DNA from: Qipengyuania sp. JC766
GTDB lineage: Bacteria; Pseudomonadota; Alphaproteobacteria; Sphingomonadales; Sphingomonadaceae
NCBI RefSeq assembly: GCF_040717445.1
Contig: NZ_JBFEFL010000001.1
Span: 992,001 to 1,056,000, forward strand
Direction: 5' to 3'
DNA length: 64,000 bases
Below the pieces are notes generated by a model. The model saw nothing but the letters and a program-made list of their open reading frames with translations. It was not told the DNA's origin and searched no databases. The position numbers were made by a program, and so were the translations under genes. Every line of letters begins with the position of its first letter. Position 1 is the stretch's first letter. Below, piece by piece: positions 36,641-46,620 of this stretch.

Positions 36641-37800
36641 TCGGCCTCCGTCAGAATGGCATGCGCCGCAGCCCGTGCCGCCCGGTCGATCGCCAGAACC
36701 TCGTCCAGCGTTTCCGGGGGCGGCGCGAGATTGCTGCGCTGCAGGGTTTCCTCGACCGTATAGGCGATCCGTGTGAATTTAATCTGACCTGCGAGGAATG
36801 CGGCGACGGCGACCTCGTTGGCTGCGTTCAGCGTGGCCGGGGCTGCCCCGCCCGCCTCGATCGCCTCGCGCGCGAGCCGCGTCGCCGGAAAGCGCGCTTC
36901 GTCGGGTGCCATGAAGGTCAGCTCGCCAATCGCCGGCAGGTCCAGCGGCGCGCACGGCGTCTCCATCCGGTCCGGCCAGGCGAGGCAGGAGGCGATCGGC
37001 ACGCGCATGTCCGACGGGCCCAACTGCGCCAGCGTGGAGCCGTCGCGGTACTCGACCATGGAATGAATGACGCTTTGCGGGTGGACCACGATACGCAGCC
37101 GGTCCAGCCCGACCGGGAACAGGTGGTGTGCCTCGATGAACTCAAGGCCCTTGTTCATCATGGTCGCGGAATCGACGCTGATCTTGGCGCCCATGTCCCA
37201 GTTGGGATGCGCAATCGCTTCCGCGGGCGTCGCCGCGTCCAGCCGTTCCTGCGACCATTCGCGCAAGGGTCCGCCGCTGGCCGTGAGCGTTATCCAGCGT
37301 ACCGCGTCCAGCGATTCCCCATTGAGGCACTGGAAGATCGCGTTGTGTTCGGAATCGACCGGCAGCAGTGTCGCGCCGTGCCGTTCCACGGCCGCCGTCA
37401 TGACGTCACCGGCGGATACCAGCGCTTCCTTGTTCGCCAGCGCCACGGTGCCGCCACGCTCGATCGCTGCCATCACCGGCGCCAGTCCGGCGCAGCCGAC
37501 GATCGCGGCGACTGTGATGTCCGCCGGGCGGGCGGCCGCGTCGCACAGGGCTTCGGCGCCGCCTGCCGTTTCGATCCGGTCGGACCCAAGCGCCGAGCGC
37601 AGGTCCGCGAGGCAGGTCTCGTCGCCCACGACTGCGAGCTCGGCTTGGAATTCGTCGGCCAGCGCGGCAAGTTCCCGGGCGCTGCAATTCGCGGTCAGGG
37701 CGACCACGCGCCACTGCTCGCGATTGCGCCGCACGAGATCCAGCGTGGACGCACCGACCGAACCGGTCGCGCCGAGGATGGAAATGGAACGCTGTGTCAC
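36637..37800 (-). CDS. dxr: 1-deoxy-D-xylulose-5-phosphate reductoisomerase
   Basis: 387 residues from GTG 37800. The NADPH loop [10 protein letters not shown] is at the N-terminus. [19 protein letters not shown] and [17 protein letters not shown] carry metal and substrate ligands. It makes MEP for isoprenoids, which feed UppS here and the polyprenyl synthase at 58.6 kb. It overlaps cdsA by 4 bases. Confidence 0.97.
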   Translation of the reverse strand: MTQRSISILGATGSVGASTLDLVRRNREQWRVVALTANCSARELAALADEFQAELAVVGDETCLADLRSALGSDRIETAGGAEALCDAAARPADITVAAIVGCAGLAPVMAAIERGGTVALANKEALVSAGDVMTAAVERHGATLLPVDSEHNAIFQCLNGESLDAVRWITLTASGGPLREWSQERLDAATPAEAIAHPNWDMGAKISVDSATMMNKGLEFIEAHHLFPVGLDRLRIVVHPQSVIHSMVEYRDGSTLAQLGPSDMRVPIASCLAWPDRMETPCAPLDLPAIGELTFMAPDEARFPATRLAREAIEAGGAAPATLNAANEVAVAAFLAGQIKFTRIAYTVEETLQRSNLAPPPETLDEVLAIDRAARAAAHAILTEAE

Positions 37801-38552
37801 GACCAGAGCATCAATACTGTCCCGAAGATCAGGACCACAGGGACGAGACCGTCGATACGGTCGAAAACGCCCCCGTGTCCGGGAATGAGGTTGGAGGAAT
37901 CCTTGCGGCCCGCCTTGCGCTTCAGCCAGCTTTCGAAGAAGTCGCCCGCCTGCGCCACGATTGCCGCGCCGCACCCGATGGCGATGCCCAGCGCCGCCAT
38001 TTCGAGGACGGGCGGTGCCACTGCCCCTTCGGCAGGCGCGGTGATCGCGCCGGAAACCGTGGTGAGCACGCATGCAACGAAGATGGCCGCCGCCAGCATT
38101 CCGCCACATAGCCCGGCCCAGGTCTTGTTGGGGCTGATCGAGGGCGCGATGCGCGGTCCCCCGATCGTCCGCCCCGAGAAATAGGCGCCGGTGTCGACGC
38201 AGACCACGGTCAGGATGGTCAGCAGTACAAGCGGCCGCTCGAACGCGACCAGCGCGAATGCGGGAACGCCGATATAGGCCATCCCGGAAAGCAACCCGAA
38301 CAGGCGGTTGAGCGGCTTGTCCGTGGCTTCCAGTACCAGCCGCGACATCTCGGCATAACACAACATGGCCACGGCGACGATCATCAGGTCGAGGACGAGG
38401 CCGTCCGCCCAGACGGCCGCCCCCGCCCCCACCATCATGACGACGGCGGAAATGGCCCGCTTGGAAAGGTCGGACATGCCGCGCGCGAACTGGTCGCGCG
38501 CAACCCGCCTGATCCGGTCGCGCCGCCGCTCCTGGACGGAATCAGCGGCCAC
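37797..38552 (-). CDS. cdsA: Phosphatidate cytidylyltransferase
   Basis: 251 residues if the GTG at 38552 is used, which overlaps the uppS end by 11 bases; an internal ATG at 38477 would give 226 residues. Several membrane helices end in the signature around [19 protein letters not shown]. It makes CDP-diacylglycerol for PgsA and PssA. The start is not settled. Confidence 0.92.
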   Translation of the reverse strand: MAADSVQERRRDRIRRVARDQFARGMSDLSKRAISAVVMMVGAGAAVWADGLVLDLMIVAVAMLCYAEMSRLVLEATDKPLNRLFGLLSGMAYIGVPAFALVAFERPLVLLTILTVVCVDTGAYFSGRTIGGPRIAPSISPNKTWAGLCGGMLAAAIFVACVLTTVSGAITAPAEGAVAPPVLEMAALGIAIGCGAAIVAQAGDFFESWLKRKAGRKDSSNLIPGHGGVFDRIDGLVPVVLIFGTVLMLWS

Positions 38553-39225
38553 CGAAGCGGCGCTCCCGTTGCGCGAAATCGTCGAGTGCCGCCTGCAGGT
38601 GCTCCGGCGTGAAATCCGGCCAGAGCGTGTCCACGAACAGCATTTCCGCGTAGGCCGCTTGCCACAGCAGGAAGTTGGAAAGGCGCACTTCGCCGCTCGT
38701 CCTGATCAGCAGGTCGAGGGGCGGCAGTTCGTTAGTATAAAGGTGCCGATCGAGCGCTTCTTCCGTAAGCTCCTGACCCTCCGCGGCGAGCCTCGCTGCA
38801 CGGACGATTTCCTGCCGGGAACCGTAGTTCAGCGCCACGGCAAGCGTGCGCGCGCCTTTCGCGGTCTGCTCCAGCGCATCCTCGAGCATTTCGACGATAT
38901 CGGGTGCAAGCCCTTGCCAGTCGCCGATAATCTTCAGCCGGACATCGTTGGCGATGAACTCCGGCAGGTCGGATTTGATGAACCGGCGCATCAGGTTCAT
39001 GAGGTCGTCGACCTCGTCCTCGGGCCGCCGCCAGTTCTCGCTGCTGAAGGCATAGAGCGTCAGGCAGTCCAGCCCCATCGGCTCTACCGCGCGCACCAGC
39101 TTCCGCACCGCCTCGACCCCGCGCTGGTGGCCGATGGCGCGCGGCAGGCCCTTGCGTTTCGCCCAGCGACCGTTGCCGTCCATGATGATGGCGACATGCC
39201 TGGCGCGCTGGTCCTGCTCTTCCAT
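38542..39225 (-). CDS. uppS: Undecaprenyl diphosphate synthase (cis-prenyltransferase)
   Basis: 227 residues. [17 protein letters not shown] carries the catalytic aspartate and the diphosphate-binding residues. NYGSRQEI and [15 protein letters not shown] are the other conserved regions. It makes the C55 carrier lipid for peptidoglycan and surface glycans. A GGAAGAGAGG purine run precedes the ATG. Confidence 0.97.
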   Translation of the reverse strand: MEEQDQRARHVAIIMDGNGRWAKRKGLPRAIGHQRGVEAVRKLVRAVEPMGLDCLTLYAFSSENWRRPEDEVDDLMNLMRRFIKSDLPEFIANDVRLKIIGDWQGLAPDIVEMLEDALEQTAKGARTLAVALNYGSRQEIVRAARLAAEGQELTEEALDRHLYTNELPPLDLLIRTSGEVRLSNFLLWQAAYAEMLFVDTLWPDFTPEHLQAALDDFAQRERRFGGR

Positions 39226-39247
39226 CCTCTCTTCCGAAAACCTGCGC

Positions 39248-39805
39248 TTATTGCGTCAGGATTTCCTTCTCCTTCGCCTGCGCCGCACTCTCCGCTTCGG
39301 CGACATACTTGTCGGTCAGCTTCTGGACCTCGTCCTCGCCACGCTTGCGGTCGTCCTCGGAGATTTCCTTCTTCTTCTCGTCTTCCTTGAGCGCTTCCAT
39401 CCCGTCGCGCCGGACGTTGCGGATCGCGATCTTGGCGTTTTCGGAATAGGTGCCGGCGACCTTGGCGAGTTCCTTGCGCCGTTCCTCGGTCAGGTCGGGC
39501 ATCGGAATCCGCAGGGTTTGGCCGTCCTGCATCGGATTGAGGCCCAGATTGGCGTGCGCGATGCCCTTCTCGACCGCGTTGACATTGCTCTTGTCCCACA
39601 CCTGCACGCTCAGCATGCGGGGCTCGGGCGCGGAAACGGTCGCCACCTGGTTCAGGGGCATCATCGCGCCATACACTTCGACCTGCACAGGATCGAGCAG
39701 GCTGGTATTGGCCCGCCCGGTCCGCAGGCCGGCGAGGTCGCCTTTCAGGCTTTCAACCGCGCCCTGCATCCGGCGCTCGATATCGCTCTTGTCGTACTTG
39801 GCCAT
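39248..39805 (-). CDS. frr: Ribosome recycling factor
   Basis: 185 residues, the standard length. [20 protein letters not shown] and [18 protein letters not shown] are family motifs. It dissociates post-termination ribosomes with EF-G. It follows pyrH by 13 bases, with GAGAGGAAAG as ribosome site. Confidence 0.97.
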   Translation of the reverse strand: MAKYDKSDIERRMQGAVESLKGDLAGLRTGRANTSLLDPVQVEVYGAMMPLNQVATVSAPEPRMLSVQVWDKSNVNAVEKGIAHANLGLNPMQDGQTLRIPMPDLTEERRKELAKVAGTYSENAKIAIRNVRRDGMEALKEDEKKKEISEDDRKRGEDEVQKLTDKYVAEAESAAQAKEKEILTQ

Positions 39806-39818
39806 GCTGGCTTTCCTC

Positions 39819-40538
39819 TCACTGGTCCTGAACTATCGTCTGCACGCCCTCGCCCGCAAGAACGCGGGCGAGATTGCCTTTCTCGCGAATGGAGAAGACG
39901 ACGATCGGTATCTGGTTGTCTCGGCACAACGCGACGGCGGACGCGTCCATCACTTTGAGATTGTCCGCCAGCACCTTGCCGTAACTCACTGTTTCGAAGC
40001 GCTTGGCTTCGGCGTTCGACTTGGGATCGCTGTCATAGACCCCGTCCACGCTGGTACCCTTGAGCAGCGCATCGCACTTCATTTCCGCCGCGCGCAGCGC
40101 CGCCCCGCTATCGGTGGTGAAGTACGGCGCGCCGACGCCCGCTGCGAAGATCACCACGCGCCCCTTTTCCAGATGGCGTTCCGCACGGCGCCGGATAACC
40201 GGCTCGCAGACCTTGTCCATCTCGATCGCGCTCTGGACACGCGTGGGAACGCCAAGCTGCTCCAGCGCGCTCTGCATCGCGAGCGCATTCATTACGGTCG
40301 CCAGCATACCCATGTAGTCCGCCTGCGCACGGTCCATGCCCTGCGCCGCGCCGGCCATGCCCCGGAAGATGTTGCCGCCGCCTATGACGAGCGCAATCTC
40401 CAGGCCACCGTCCTTTGCCGCTTTCACTTCCTTGGCAAGTTCCAGCACGAAGGCAGGATCGATCCCGAAATCCTGATCCCCCATCAGCACTTCGCCCGAC
40501 AGTTTCAGGAGAACGCGCTTGAATTGGGGCAGAGGCAT
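39819..40538 (-). CDS. pyrH: UMP kinase
   Basis: 239 residues from ATG 40538 ([18 protein letters not shown]). [17 protein letters not shown] and [14 protein letters not shown] are the nucleotide and UMP binding motifs of the amino acid kinase fold. It phosphorylates UMP to UDP. It starts the pyrH-to-fabZ run; tsf, its usual neighbour, is separated from it by an inverted gene. Confidence 0.96.
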   Translation of the reverse strand: MPLPQFKRVLLKLSGEVLMGDQDFGIDPAFVLELAKEVKAAKDGGLEIALVIGGGNIFRGMAGAAQGMDRAQADYMGMLATVMNALAMQSALEQLGVPTRVQSAIEMDKVCEPVIRRRAERHLEKGRVVIFAAGVGAPYFTTDSGAALRAAEMKCDALLKGTSVDGVYDSDPKSNAEAKRFETVSYGKVLADNLKVMDASAVALCRDNQIPIVVFSIREKGNLARVLAGEGVQTIVQDQ

Positions 40539-40636
40539 GCGATCGGGTTCCACGGCGAGAATTGGGGAATGGCGCTCCTTAGCTGCCAACCGTCGGACGC
40601 GCAAAGGGAAAGCCGGAAGATCCGAGTTGTAGTGGA

Positions 40637-40664
40637 TTGACCATGATCCGTTCAGGAATAAAGT
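40637..40664 (+). promoter_or_regulatory. Predicted sigma-70-type promoter
   Basis: TTGACC at 40637-40642 and TAAAGT at 40659-40664 are separated by 16 bases. It reads toward the secreted protein gene whose ATG is at 40738. Confidence 0.4.
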
Positions 40665-40737
40665 CTAGGAGCATCGCCATCGATCGGTTCTCTCGGACCG
40701 GCGGATACTGCGGTCGTCGCGAAGGAGGGGTTATCAC

Positions 40738-41217
40738 ATGAAATATCTATCGGCGGCCTCGGCCGTTCTGGCTCTCGGTCTGGCTGCTCAGGGTCAGGCA
40801 CAGGAGGCGGAAGTCCAGCTGGACGAACAGCTCGCCGTCGATGCGTGCATCGCGCCGGAAGACCAGCAACGGGACATGTCGGAATTTTCGAGAGAACAGC
40901 GCGATGCGATCCTGGCCTGCTCCTTCAAGGAAGCGGAGCGCCAGCTGGCGCCGCAACTGCCCTTGCAGCTCGACGACGTCACGCAGATCGTGGCCGTTTC
41001 AGCCGATGGCCTCGTATTCTCCTATCGCTATGCGATCGACATCGAGACAGCGGATGTCGGGGCGGAAGCTGCGAGTTTCCTTTCCGAAGCCACGCGCGAG
41101 AACGTGTGCAACGACCCGGATATGCTCGCCACCATGCAGGAAGGCGGCAGCTTCGCCTACGCCTGGTACGACAATTCGGACAAGCTGATCCACCGGATGA
41201 CGGTAAGCACCTGCTGA
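40738..41217 (+). CDS. Secreted protein of unknown function between tsf and pyrH
   Basis: 159 residues with a signal peptide (MKYLSAASAVLALGLAAQGQAQ) and a strong GGAGGGG ribosome site. The mature part is acidic, with four cysteines (DACIA, ACSF, NVCND and the final Cys), possibly two disulfides. SREQRDAILACSFKEAERQL is helical and the C-terminal half is beta-rich. It lies on the opposite strand inside the otherwise collinear rpsB-tsf-pyrH-frr block, with its own predicted promoter. No family recognised. Confidence 0.75.
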   Translation: MKYLSAASAVLALGLAAQGQAQEAEVQLDEQLAVDACIAPEDQQRDMSEFSREQRDAILACSFKEAERQLAPQLPLQLDDVTQIVAVSADGLVFSYRYAIDIETADVGAEAASFLSEATRENVCNDPDMLATMQEGGSFAYAWYDNSDKLIHRMTVSTC

Positions 41218-41236
41218 TTACGCACATGCGGACATG

Positions 41237-41273
41237 AAAAAGGGCCGCCGAACTCCGGTTCGGCGACCCTTTT
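41237..41273. terminator. Bidirectional terminator between tsf and the secreted protein gene
   Basis: The stem CGCCGAAC/GTTCGGCG, with loop TCCG, is extended by GGG/CCC and flanked by A-runs on the left and T-runs on the right. It can terminate both convergent genes. Confidence 0.85.
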
Positions 41274-41292
41274 CAATCGAAATCGGACGGGA

Positions 41293-42222
41293 TCAGTCGC
41301 GCTTAAGCGTAGCCGCGACTTCCGCCGCGAAATCCTCTTCCTTCTTCTCGATGCCTTCGCCGAGCTGGTAGCGGACGTAGTCCTTCAGCACGATTTCGTG
41401 TCCGGCATCCTTGCCGGCCTTGGCGACGACTTCCGAGATCGGCGTCTTGTTGTCGATCACGAAAAGCTGGCTGAGAAGAGCGTTCTCCTTGGCGAACTTC
41501 TTGATCGCGCCGTCGACCATCTTTTCCTGGACTTCGGCAGGCTTGCCGCTTTCGGCTGCCTTTTCCCGCGCAATGCCGCGCTCACGCTCAATCAGCTCGG
41601 GATCGAGACCTTCCGCGTCCAGCGCCTGCGGGAATGCCGCCGCGATGTGCATGGCGAGCTGCTTGCCGAGCGGTTCGAGAACGTCTTCGCCTGCATCGCT
41701 CTCGAGCGCGACGAGAACGCCAATCTTGCCGAGATTGGCAGCGACTGCGTTGTGCATGTACGGCACCACGGTGCCCTTCGCGACCGAAACGGTCTTCATT
41801 CGACGGATCTGCTGGTTCTCGCCGATGGTCGCAACGTTGTCGGTCAGCTTGTCCGACACGGTCCCGCCTTCGGGATAATCCATGCCCTTCAGCGTATCGA
41901 CGTCGTCATTCGAAGCGCCCAGGGCGGTTTCGGTCACCTTGCGGACGAAGTCCTGGAACTTGTCGTTCTTGGCGACGAAGTCGGTTTCCGAATTGACTTC
42001 GACGGCCACGCCCTTCGTGCCTTCGACGGCCACGCCGACGAGACCTTCGGCCGCGGTGCGGCTCGACTTCTTCTGTGCAGTCGCCAGACCCTTGGCGCGC
42101 AGCGCGTCGACCGCCGCCTCGATGTCGCCATTGGTTTCGGTCAGCGCCTTCTTCGCATCCATCATGCCAGCGCCGGTCTTTTCGCGCAGCGCCTTGATGT
42201 CGGCGGTGGTGAAATTCGCCAT
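41293..42222 (-). CDS. tsf: Elongation factor Ts
   Basis: 309 residues from ATG 42222 with AAGGA upstream. [19 protein letters not shown] and the TDFVAKN motif are the family signatures. It recharges EF-Tu with GTP. It follows rpsB, 89 bases downstream. Confidence 0.97.
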   Translation of the reverse strand: MANFTTADIKALREKTGAGMMDAKKALTETNGDIEAAVDALRAKGLATAQKKSSRTAAEGLVGVAVEGTKGVAVEVNSETDFVAKNDKFQDFVRKVTETALGASNDDVDTLKGMDYPEGGTVSDKLTDNVATIGENQQIRRMKTVSVAKGTVVPYMHNAVAANLGKIGVLVALESDAGEDVLEPLGKQLAMHIAAAFPQALDAEGLDPELIERERGIAREKAAESGKPAEVQEKMVDGAIKKFAKENALLSQLFVIDNKTPISEVVAKAGKDAGHEIVLKDYVRYQLGEGIEKKEEDFAAEVAATLKRD

Positions 42223-42311
42223 TGGAAATATCCTTCCAGTCAAATGAGTAAGGGCACCGGACGGAGGATTGCCCCGTCCGGTGCGCTAGGTCTGTTTTGT
42301 GACGCGCGTGT

Positions 42312-43058
42312 TTAGGCGGCTTCGGTGGCCGGCTCGTCCATGGCGCCGACATCGGCACCCGAATCCTGCACGGCGCCGCCGCGGCCGGCGATCGCCGCGT
42401 CCGCGAAAGAATCGCAGTACAGGCGAACGGCACGGCTTGCGTCGTCGTTGCCCGGAACCGGGAACGCGATCCCTTCCGGATCGACATTGGTGTCGAGCAC
42501 GCAGACCACCGGGATACCGAGGACGTTGGCTTCCTTGATCGCGAGGTCTTCCATGTTCGCGTCGATCACGACCATGACTTCGGGCACGCCGCCCATGTCA
42601 CGGATACCGCCGAGGGAGAGCTCCAGCTTATCGCGTTCACGCGTGAGCTGCAGGACTTCCTTCTTGGTCAGGCCGCTCGTCTCGCCACCAAGCTGTTCCT
42701 CGAGGCTCTTGAGGCGCTTGATCGACTGGCTGATCGTCTTCCAGTTGGTCAGCATGCCGCCGAGCCAGCGATGGTTCACGAAATGCTGGCCCGAACGGCG
42801 CGCGGCTTCCGCGATCGGCTCCTGCGCCTGGCGCTTCGTACCCACGAACAGCACCTTGCCACCGGCACGAACCGTCTGCTCGACGAAATCGAGCGCGCGC
42901 GCCATCAGCGGGACGGTCTGCGACAGGTCGATAATGTGAACACCGTTGCGAGCGCCGAAGATGTACGGCTTCATCCGCGGGTTCCAGCGGTGGGTCTGGT
43001 GGCCGAAATGTGCGCCGGCCTCGATCAATTGCTGCATGGTGACGGCAGGTCCCGCCAT
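42312..43058 (-). CDS. rpsB: 30S ribosomal protein S2
   Basis: 248 residues from ATG 43058 with AAGGAAAG upstream. [20 protein letters not shown] and [15 protein letters not shown] are S2 signatures. The C-terminus has an acidic extension typical of alphaproteobacterial S2. It is first in the rpsB-tsf operon; an autoregulatory leader is expected upstream. Confidence 0.97.
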   Translation of the reverse strand: MAGPAVTMQQLIEAGAHFGHQTHRWNPRMKPYIFGARNGVHIIDLSQTVPLMARALDFVEQTVRAGGKVLFVGTKRQAQEPIAEAARRSGQHFVNHRWLGGMLTNWKTISQSIKRLKSLEEQLGGETSGLTKKEVLQLTRERDKLELSLGGIRDMGGVPEVMVVIDANMEDLAIKEANVLGIPVVCVLDTNVDPEGIAFPVPGNDDASRAVRLYCDSFADAAIAGRGGAVQDSGADVGAMDEPATEAA

Positions 43059-43270
43059 AATTCTTTCCTTTCCGGTTGTTCCTCCGGGACGCTGGAACCG
43101 AGCGGAGATCCCGCAACGGCACCGGTATGTGCGCATCCCGTGTGAATTTACGCTTCCGAACTCCTATCAGAACGAGTCGGAGCCAGCGCAGGAGGCGCCC
43201 TTAGCGCCCTTGAGAGAGCAAATCCAGACGCAATTGGACGCTCCGCGTCATCGTTCTGTCGCAAAAACGC

Positions 43271-43300
43271 TTGACGGGTAGGAACAAATAGAGAACAAAT
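43271..43300 (+). promoter_or_regulatory. Predicted promoter overlapping LexA box
   Basis: TTGACG at 43271-43276 is a good -35. A -10 would fall at about 43294-43300 (AACAAAT), a poor match, inside the right half of the LexA box, where repressor would block polymerase. Confidence 0.4.
43282..43296. promoter_or_regulatory. LexA (SOS) box, alphaproteobacterial type
   Basis: GAAC-AAATAGA-GAAC matches GAAC-N7-GAAC (GTTC-N7-GTTC on the other strand), the direct-repeat LexA site of alphaproteobacteria, exactly. It lies 98 bases before the ATG of the small membrane gene and over 220 bases before rpsB. Confidence 0.65.
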
Positions 43301-43334
43301 GCCGTCAGTGGGAAACAACAATGGTTAACCGCGT

Positions 43335-43343
43335 TTATCCACA
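43335..43343 (+). promoter_or_regulatory. Perfect DnaA box
   Basis: TTATCCACA matches the consensus strong DnaA box at all nine positions. It is a single copy between the LexA box and the small gene. No cluster or AT-rich unwinding element is seen, so an origin is unlikely; regulation by DnaA is possible, as is chance. Confidence 0.4.
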
Positions 43344-43393
43344 GCTCGCCCACAGGAAGTCAACATCTTTCGGGCAGTTCGGAAAGGCTCGTT

Positions 43394-43642
43394 ATGATCG
43401 CTGCTCTCTTTGTCCTCGCTGCCGTAGCATCGCTCGTCGTTCTGTCGGACAGCATCGTTCGGGGCCGCAACGCCAACGCGGCCCTCAAGCGATCGGCAAG
43501 GCGGTTGAGAGCTTCGCAGGCGAAGGTTACTTTCATCCAACCCGCTCGGCGCTTGACTGCAAATTCTGTTGTCGTCCCGTTTACGCAGTCCTCGCGAGCC
43601 GCGGCTCCGGCGTCCGCTATCTCGCTGCGCGCTGCAGCCTGA
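43394..43642 (+). CDS. Small single-helix membrane protein behind a LexA box
   Basis: 82 residues from ATG 43394 with GGAAAGG about 6 bases upstream. Residues 2-18 (IAALFVLAAVASLVVLS) form one membrane helix, followed by a strongly basic segment (RGRNANAALKRSARRLRAS) and a Ser/Ala-rich tail. The last 26 bases overlap the end of pssA (convergent). The upstream LexA and DnaA motifs suggest DNA-damage or replication control. Small LexA-regulated inner-membrane proteins such as SidA of Caulobacter block division; similarity here is only in layout, so that role is inference. Confidence 0.6.
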   Translation: MIAALFVLAAVASLVVLSDSIVRGRNANAALKRSARRLRASQAKVTFIQPARRLTANSVVVPFTQSSRAAAPASAISLRAAA

Positions 43643-44441
43643 TCTTCCTGTAACGCAGAGCCCCGAAGGGCAGCGTCAGAAGATAAATCATCGACAGCGC
43701 TGACAAGGTCCACCAGGGTTCGAGCAGCAATGCTGCGAACAGGAGACCGGCAGCCGCGATGATTTCCAGGCGAATGTGCCGCCGTGGACGGATCGACGCC
43801 CAGCTGAGCGTCGCGACATTCGATATCATGAGGACTGCAATCACCAGCACCCAGATGCCGTTGACCAACGGATCCCGGAACACGTCCAGATCGGTCGCCA
43901 TCGTCAGGAAGAACGGCAGGAAGGCCAGCCCCGCCCCGACCGGTGCCGGTATGCCTGTCAGGAATCCCGCCGATTTGTGCGGCTGGTCGTCCATGTCGAT
44001 CCGCGCGTTGAAGCGCGCCAGCCGCAGGGCACAACACAAAGCAAAGGCCAGCGAGGCGAACCAGCCGACACGTGGCAGATCCTCGAGCGTCCAGAGAAAC
44101 AGGATGATGGCAGGCGCCATTCCGAAGCTGAGCGAATCAGCCAGGCTGTCGAGCTCCGCTCCGAAACGCGATTGCGCCTTGAGCAACCGGGCGATCCTCC
44201 CGTCGATACCGTCCAGCAGACCGGCGAGGATGATCGCAATGACCGCAGCCTGCCATTCGCCCGCGATCGCGAAACGGATACCAGTAAGGCCGGAACACAA
44301 GGCCGCTGCCGTGATCGCATTGGGCAGTACCGCACGCAATGTAAGGCCTTCACCCGCCCGGCGGGATACTGCGACCTCGTCCTCCGCGGCCTTCGGCCCG
44401 ATCCGCGCCCGATCTTCGCCGTCGCGGCCACCGGTCTTCAC
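43617..44441 (-). CDS. pssA: CDP-diacylglycerol--serine O-phosphatidyltransferase
   Basis: 274 residues from a GTG overlapping the psd stop (GTGA). The CDP-alcohol phosphatidyltransferase motif runs from [11 protein letters not shown] to [12 protein letters not shown]. Eight or so hydrophobic segments follow a charged N-terminal tail. It makes phosphatidylserine, the substrate of Psd encoded just upstream. Confidence 0.94.
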   Translation of the reverse strand: MKTGGRDGEDRARIGPKAAEDEVAVSRRAGEGLTLRAVLPNAITAAALCSGLTGIRFAIAGEWQAAVIAIILAGLLDGIDGRIARLLKAQSRFGAELDSLADSLSFGMAPAIILFLWTLEDLPRVGWFASLAFALCCALRLARFNARIDMDDQPHKSAGFLTGIPAPVGAGLAFLPFFLTMATDLDVFRDPLVNGIWVLVIAVLMISNVATLSWASIRPRRHIRLEIIAAAGLLFAALLLEPWWTLSALSMIYLLTLPFGALRYRKIRLQRAAR

Positions 44442-45190
44442 AGGACGATACCCTCCAGCAATTGCTGTTGCCCGACTTCGCCGAGCACGGTCTCGCCGGC
44501 GATGACACGCTGGCCAAGCAGGACCTTGGGGTCGGTTCCGGCAGGCAGGTAGATATCGACGCGGCTCCCGAAACGGATCAGGCCAACGCGCTGGCCGGCG
44601 GCCACGCTGTCTCCGACTTTCACGAACGGCACGATCCGACGGGCGACGAGACCGGCGATCTGGGTGAAACCGATCGCCAGGCCGTCGGTGCGCTCAAGCA
44701 ACACATGCTGGCGCTCGTTTTCCTCACTCGCCTTGTCGAGATCGGCATTCATGAACTTGCCGGGAAGATAGACCATCCGCTTCACCGTGCCGCCGATCGG
44801 CGCGCGGTTGATGTGGACGTCGAAGACACTCATGAAGATCGATATGCGGGTCGCCTTGCCACCCGGCAGGCCGGGTTGTCCATGAACGTCGGGCCCGACC
44901 AGCTCCGCCGGCGGCTCGACTTCCGAAATGAGCAAAACGAGACCGTCTGCCGGCGACACGATTACGGCGTCACGCTGCGGAACCACTCTTTCGGGATCAC
45001 GGAAAAATGCGAACACTCCGGCCGACAATGCCAGGAGCGGCCAGCCGACGAAGTCCCAGCCGATGACCAGCAGGAACAGAAGTGCGATCCCGACTGCAAT
45101 GAGACCGAACTTGCGTCCCTCGGGATGGATGGAAGGCCAGCGCCAGCTGGCTTCCCCACGCCCGCGATTGTCGAGAATTTCACCACTCAT
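44438..45190 (-). CDS. psd: Phosphatidylserine decarboxylase
   Basis: 250 residues from ATG 45190. Two N-terminal hydrophobic stretches are followed by [10 protein letters not shown] and VSPADGLV, family motifs. The FGS motif in [12 protein letters not shown] is the self-cleavage site that creates the pyruvoyl group. It belongs to the short, archaeal-like Psd type. It makes phosphatidylethanolamine in the membrane. Confidence 0.95.
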   Translation of the reverse strand: MSGEILDNRGRGEASWRWPSIHPEGRKFGLIAVGIALLFLLVIGWDFVGWPLLALSAGVFAFFRDPERVVPQRDAVIVSPADGLVLLISEVEPPAELVGPDVHGQPGLPGGKATRISIFMSVFDVHINRAPIGGTVKRMVYLPGKFMNADLDKASEENERQHVLLERTDGLAIGFTQIAGLVARRIVPFVKVGDSVAAGQRVGLIRFGSRVDIYLPAGTDPKVLLGQRVIAGETVLGEVGQQQLLEGIVL

Positions 45191-45239
45191 CGGTATCGAC
45201 CTAGGCGCTTGCGCTGCTTGCGGCAAGCGAACGGGTTGG

Positions 45240-46358
45240 TCAGGCGGACTTGCGCACGAAGACGGCACCGGCAGAATAACCCGCCCCGAAACTGCAGATC
45301 AGTCCCGTATCGCCGTCGCCCAGATCCTCGCTGTTCAGGTGAAACGCGATGATGGATCCCGCACTGGATGTGTTGCCATAAGTATCGAGAACAGTCGGAC
45401 TTTCGTCGTCGCTGGCCTCGTGGCCAAGCACGCGCTGCGCGATAAGCCGGTTCATGCCGGAATTGGCCTGGTGCAGCCAAAGACGGCGCAGCGACTGCGG
45501 ATCGATCGAGAGGCGCTCCGCCTCTTCGACGATCATGCCCGCCACCATCGGAACGACTTCCTTGAAGACCTTGCGGCCTTCCTGGACGAACAGCTTGTCG
45601 GGATTGCCGGCAGTTTCCGGGTGAGCGCGGTTCAGGAAGCCGAAGTTGTTGCGGATATTGTTGGAGAAAACCGTCTTCAGTTTGGTGCCGAGAATATCCC
45701 AATGACCGGACGGCGCGATCGAACGGTCTTCGACGAGCACCGCGGTGGCGACATCGCCGAAGATGAAATGGCTGTCCCGGTCGCGCCAGTTGAGATGGCC
45801 GCTGGTGATTTCAGGGCTGACCACGAGAACGCTCTTCGCATTGCCTGCGCGGATGTAGTCGGCCGCTGTCTGGATGCCGAACGTGGCCGAGGAACAGGCG
45901 ACGTTGAGGTCGAAACCGAAGCCCTCGATGCCCAGCTCCTGCTGGATTTCCACCGCCATCGCCGGATAGGGTCGCTGCATGTTGGATGCCGCGCACAGAA
46001 CCGCGTCGACATCCTTCGCCTCGCGCCCTGCTCTTTCGAGCGCATCGCGACAGGCCTTCACGCCGATCTCGGCCATGATGGACAATTCGTCGTTGGACCG
46101 TTCGCGCCAGCGGGGCGCCATGTGCTCGATATCGAGCACCGGTTCCTTCGCGATGACGTAGCGCGACTTGATCCCGCTCGCCTTCTCGATGAATTCGACC
46201 GAGCTCTTGCTGAGCTCTTCCACGTCACCTGCCGCGATCGCCGCCGCATTGTCGCGATTGAACGCCTCGACATAGCGGTTGAAACTGTCGACCAGCTCTT
46301 CGTTGCTTATACTGTCTTCCGGGGTGAACAGGCCGGTCGCGGAAATGACGGGGTGCAT
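45240..46358 (-). CDS. Beta-ketoacyl-ACP synthase III-like protein
   Basis: 372 residues from ATG 46358, about 55 longer than E. coli FabH (317). The catalytic triad is complete: C155 ([10 protein letters not shown]), H296 ([11 protein letters not shown]) and N329 ([10 protein letters not shown]). An extra N-terminal segment (about residues 25-60) accounts for the length. It may start fatty acid synthesis or make a specialised product; its position before psd-pssA (49-base gap) links it loosely to membrane lipid synthesis. Confidence 0.88.
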   Translation of the reverse strand: MHPVISATGLFTPEDSISNEELVDSFNRYVEAFNRDNAAAIAAGDVEELSKSSVEFIEKASGIKSRYVIAKEPVLDIEHMAPRWRERSNDELSIMAEIGVKACRDALERAGREAKDVDAVLCAASNMQRPYPAMAVEIQQELGIEGFGFDLNVACSSATFGIQTAADYIRAGNAKSVLVVSPEITSGHLNWRDRDSHFIFGDVATAVLVEDRSIAPSGHWDILGTKLKTVFSNNIRNNFGFLNRAHPETAGNPDKLFVQEGRKVFKEVVPMVAGMIVEEAERLSIDPQSLRRLWLHQANSGMNRLIAQRVLGHEASDDESPTVLDTYGNTSSAGSIIAFHLNSEDLGDGDTGLICSFGAGYSAGAVFVRKSA

Positions 46359-46408
46359 GTCTGCTTCATTCTCCAATCGCAAACCGACGCATGCGACGGC
46401 CGCGGGAA

Positions 46409-46494
46409 TGGTGGACAGGGCTGGATTCGAACCAGCGTACGCTTGCGCGGGCAGATTTACAGTCTGCTGCCTTTAACCACTCGGCCACCTGTCC
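46409..46494 (-). tRNA. tRNA-Tyr (GTA)
   Basis: The complement folds as an 86-nt type II tRNA with a long variable arm. Acceptor GGACAGG/CCTGTCC, discriminator A and encoded CCA are clear. The anticodon loop CTGTAAA carries GTA. It sits between the KAS III-like gene and rlmB. Confidence 0.96.
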
Positions 46495-46620
46495 ATCGGG
46501 CCTCGCCGGGAAAGAGGCTGTCGCCTCGGCTCCTCGAAAAGGAGGGGTTCCCGGTTGGGAGGCGACGCTTTGGCGAACGGGTGCTTGCCTGTCAATGGGG
46601 CGGCTGGCATGCGCGCGAAC

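Larger units (their letters stand above)
43059..43393. other. Intergenic region upstream of rpsB and of the LexA-box gene
   Basis: 335 bases without a convincing gene. The left part should hold the rpsB promoter and leader on the minus strand; I could not fix a promoter there. The right part holds a -35-like TTGACG, a LexA-type box and a DnaA box, described separately, reading toward the small gene at 43394. A 9-codon frame from 43299 is too short to support. Confidence 0.7.

Noticed and set aside
43335-43343. Replication origin at the DnaA box
   Set aside because: Only one box, with no AT-rich stretch and no dnaA, gidA or hemE-type neighbours.
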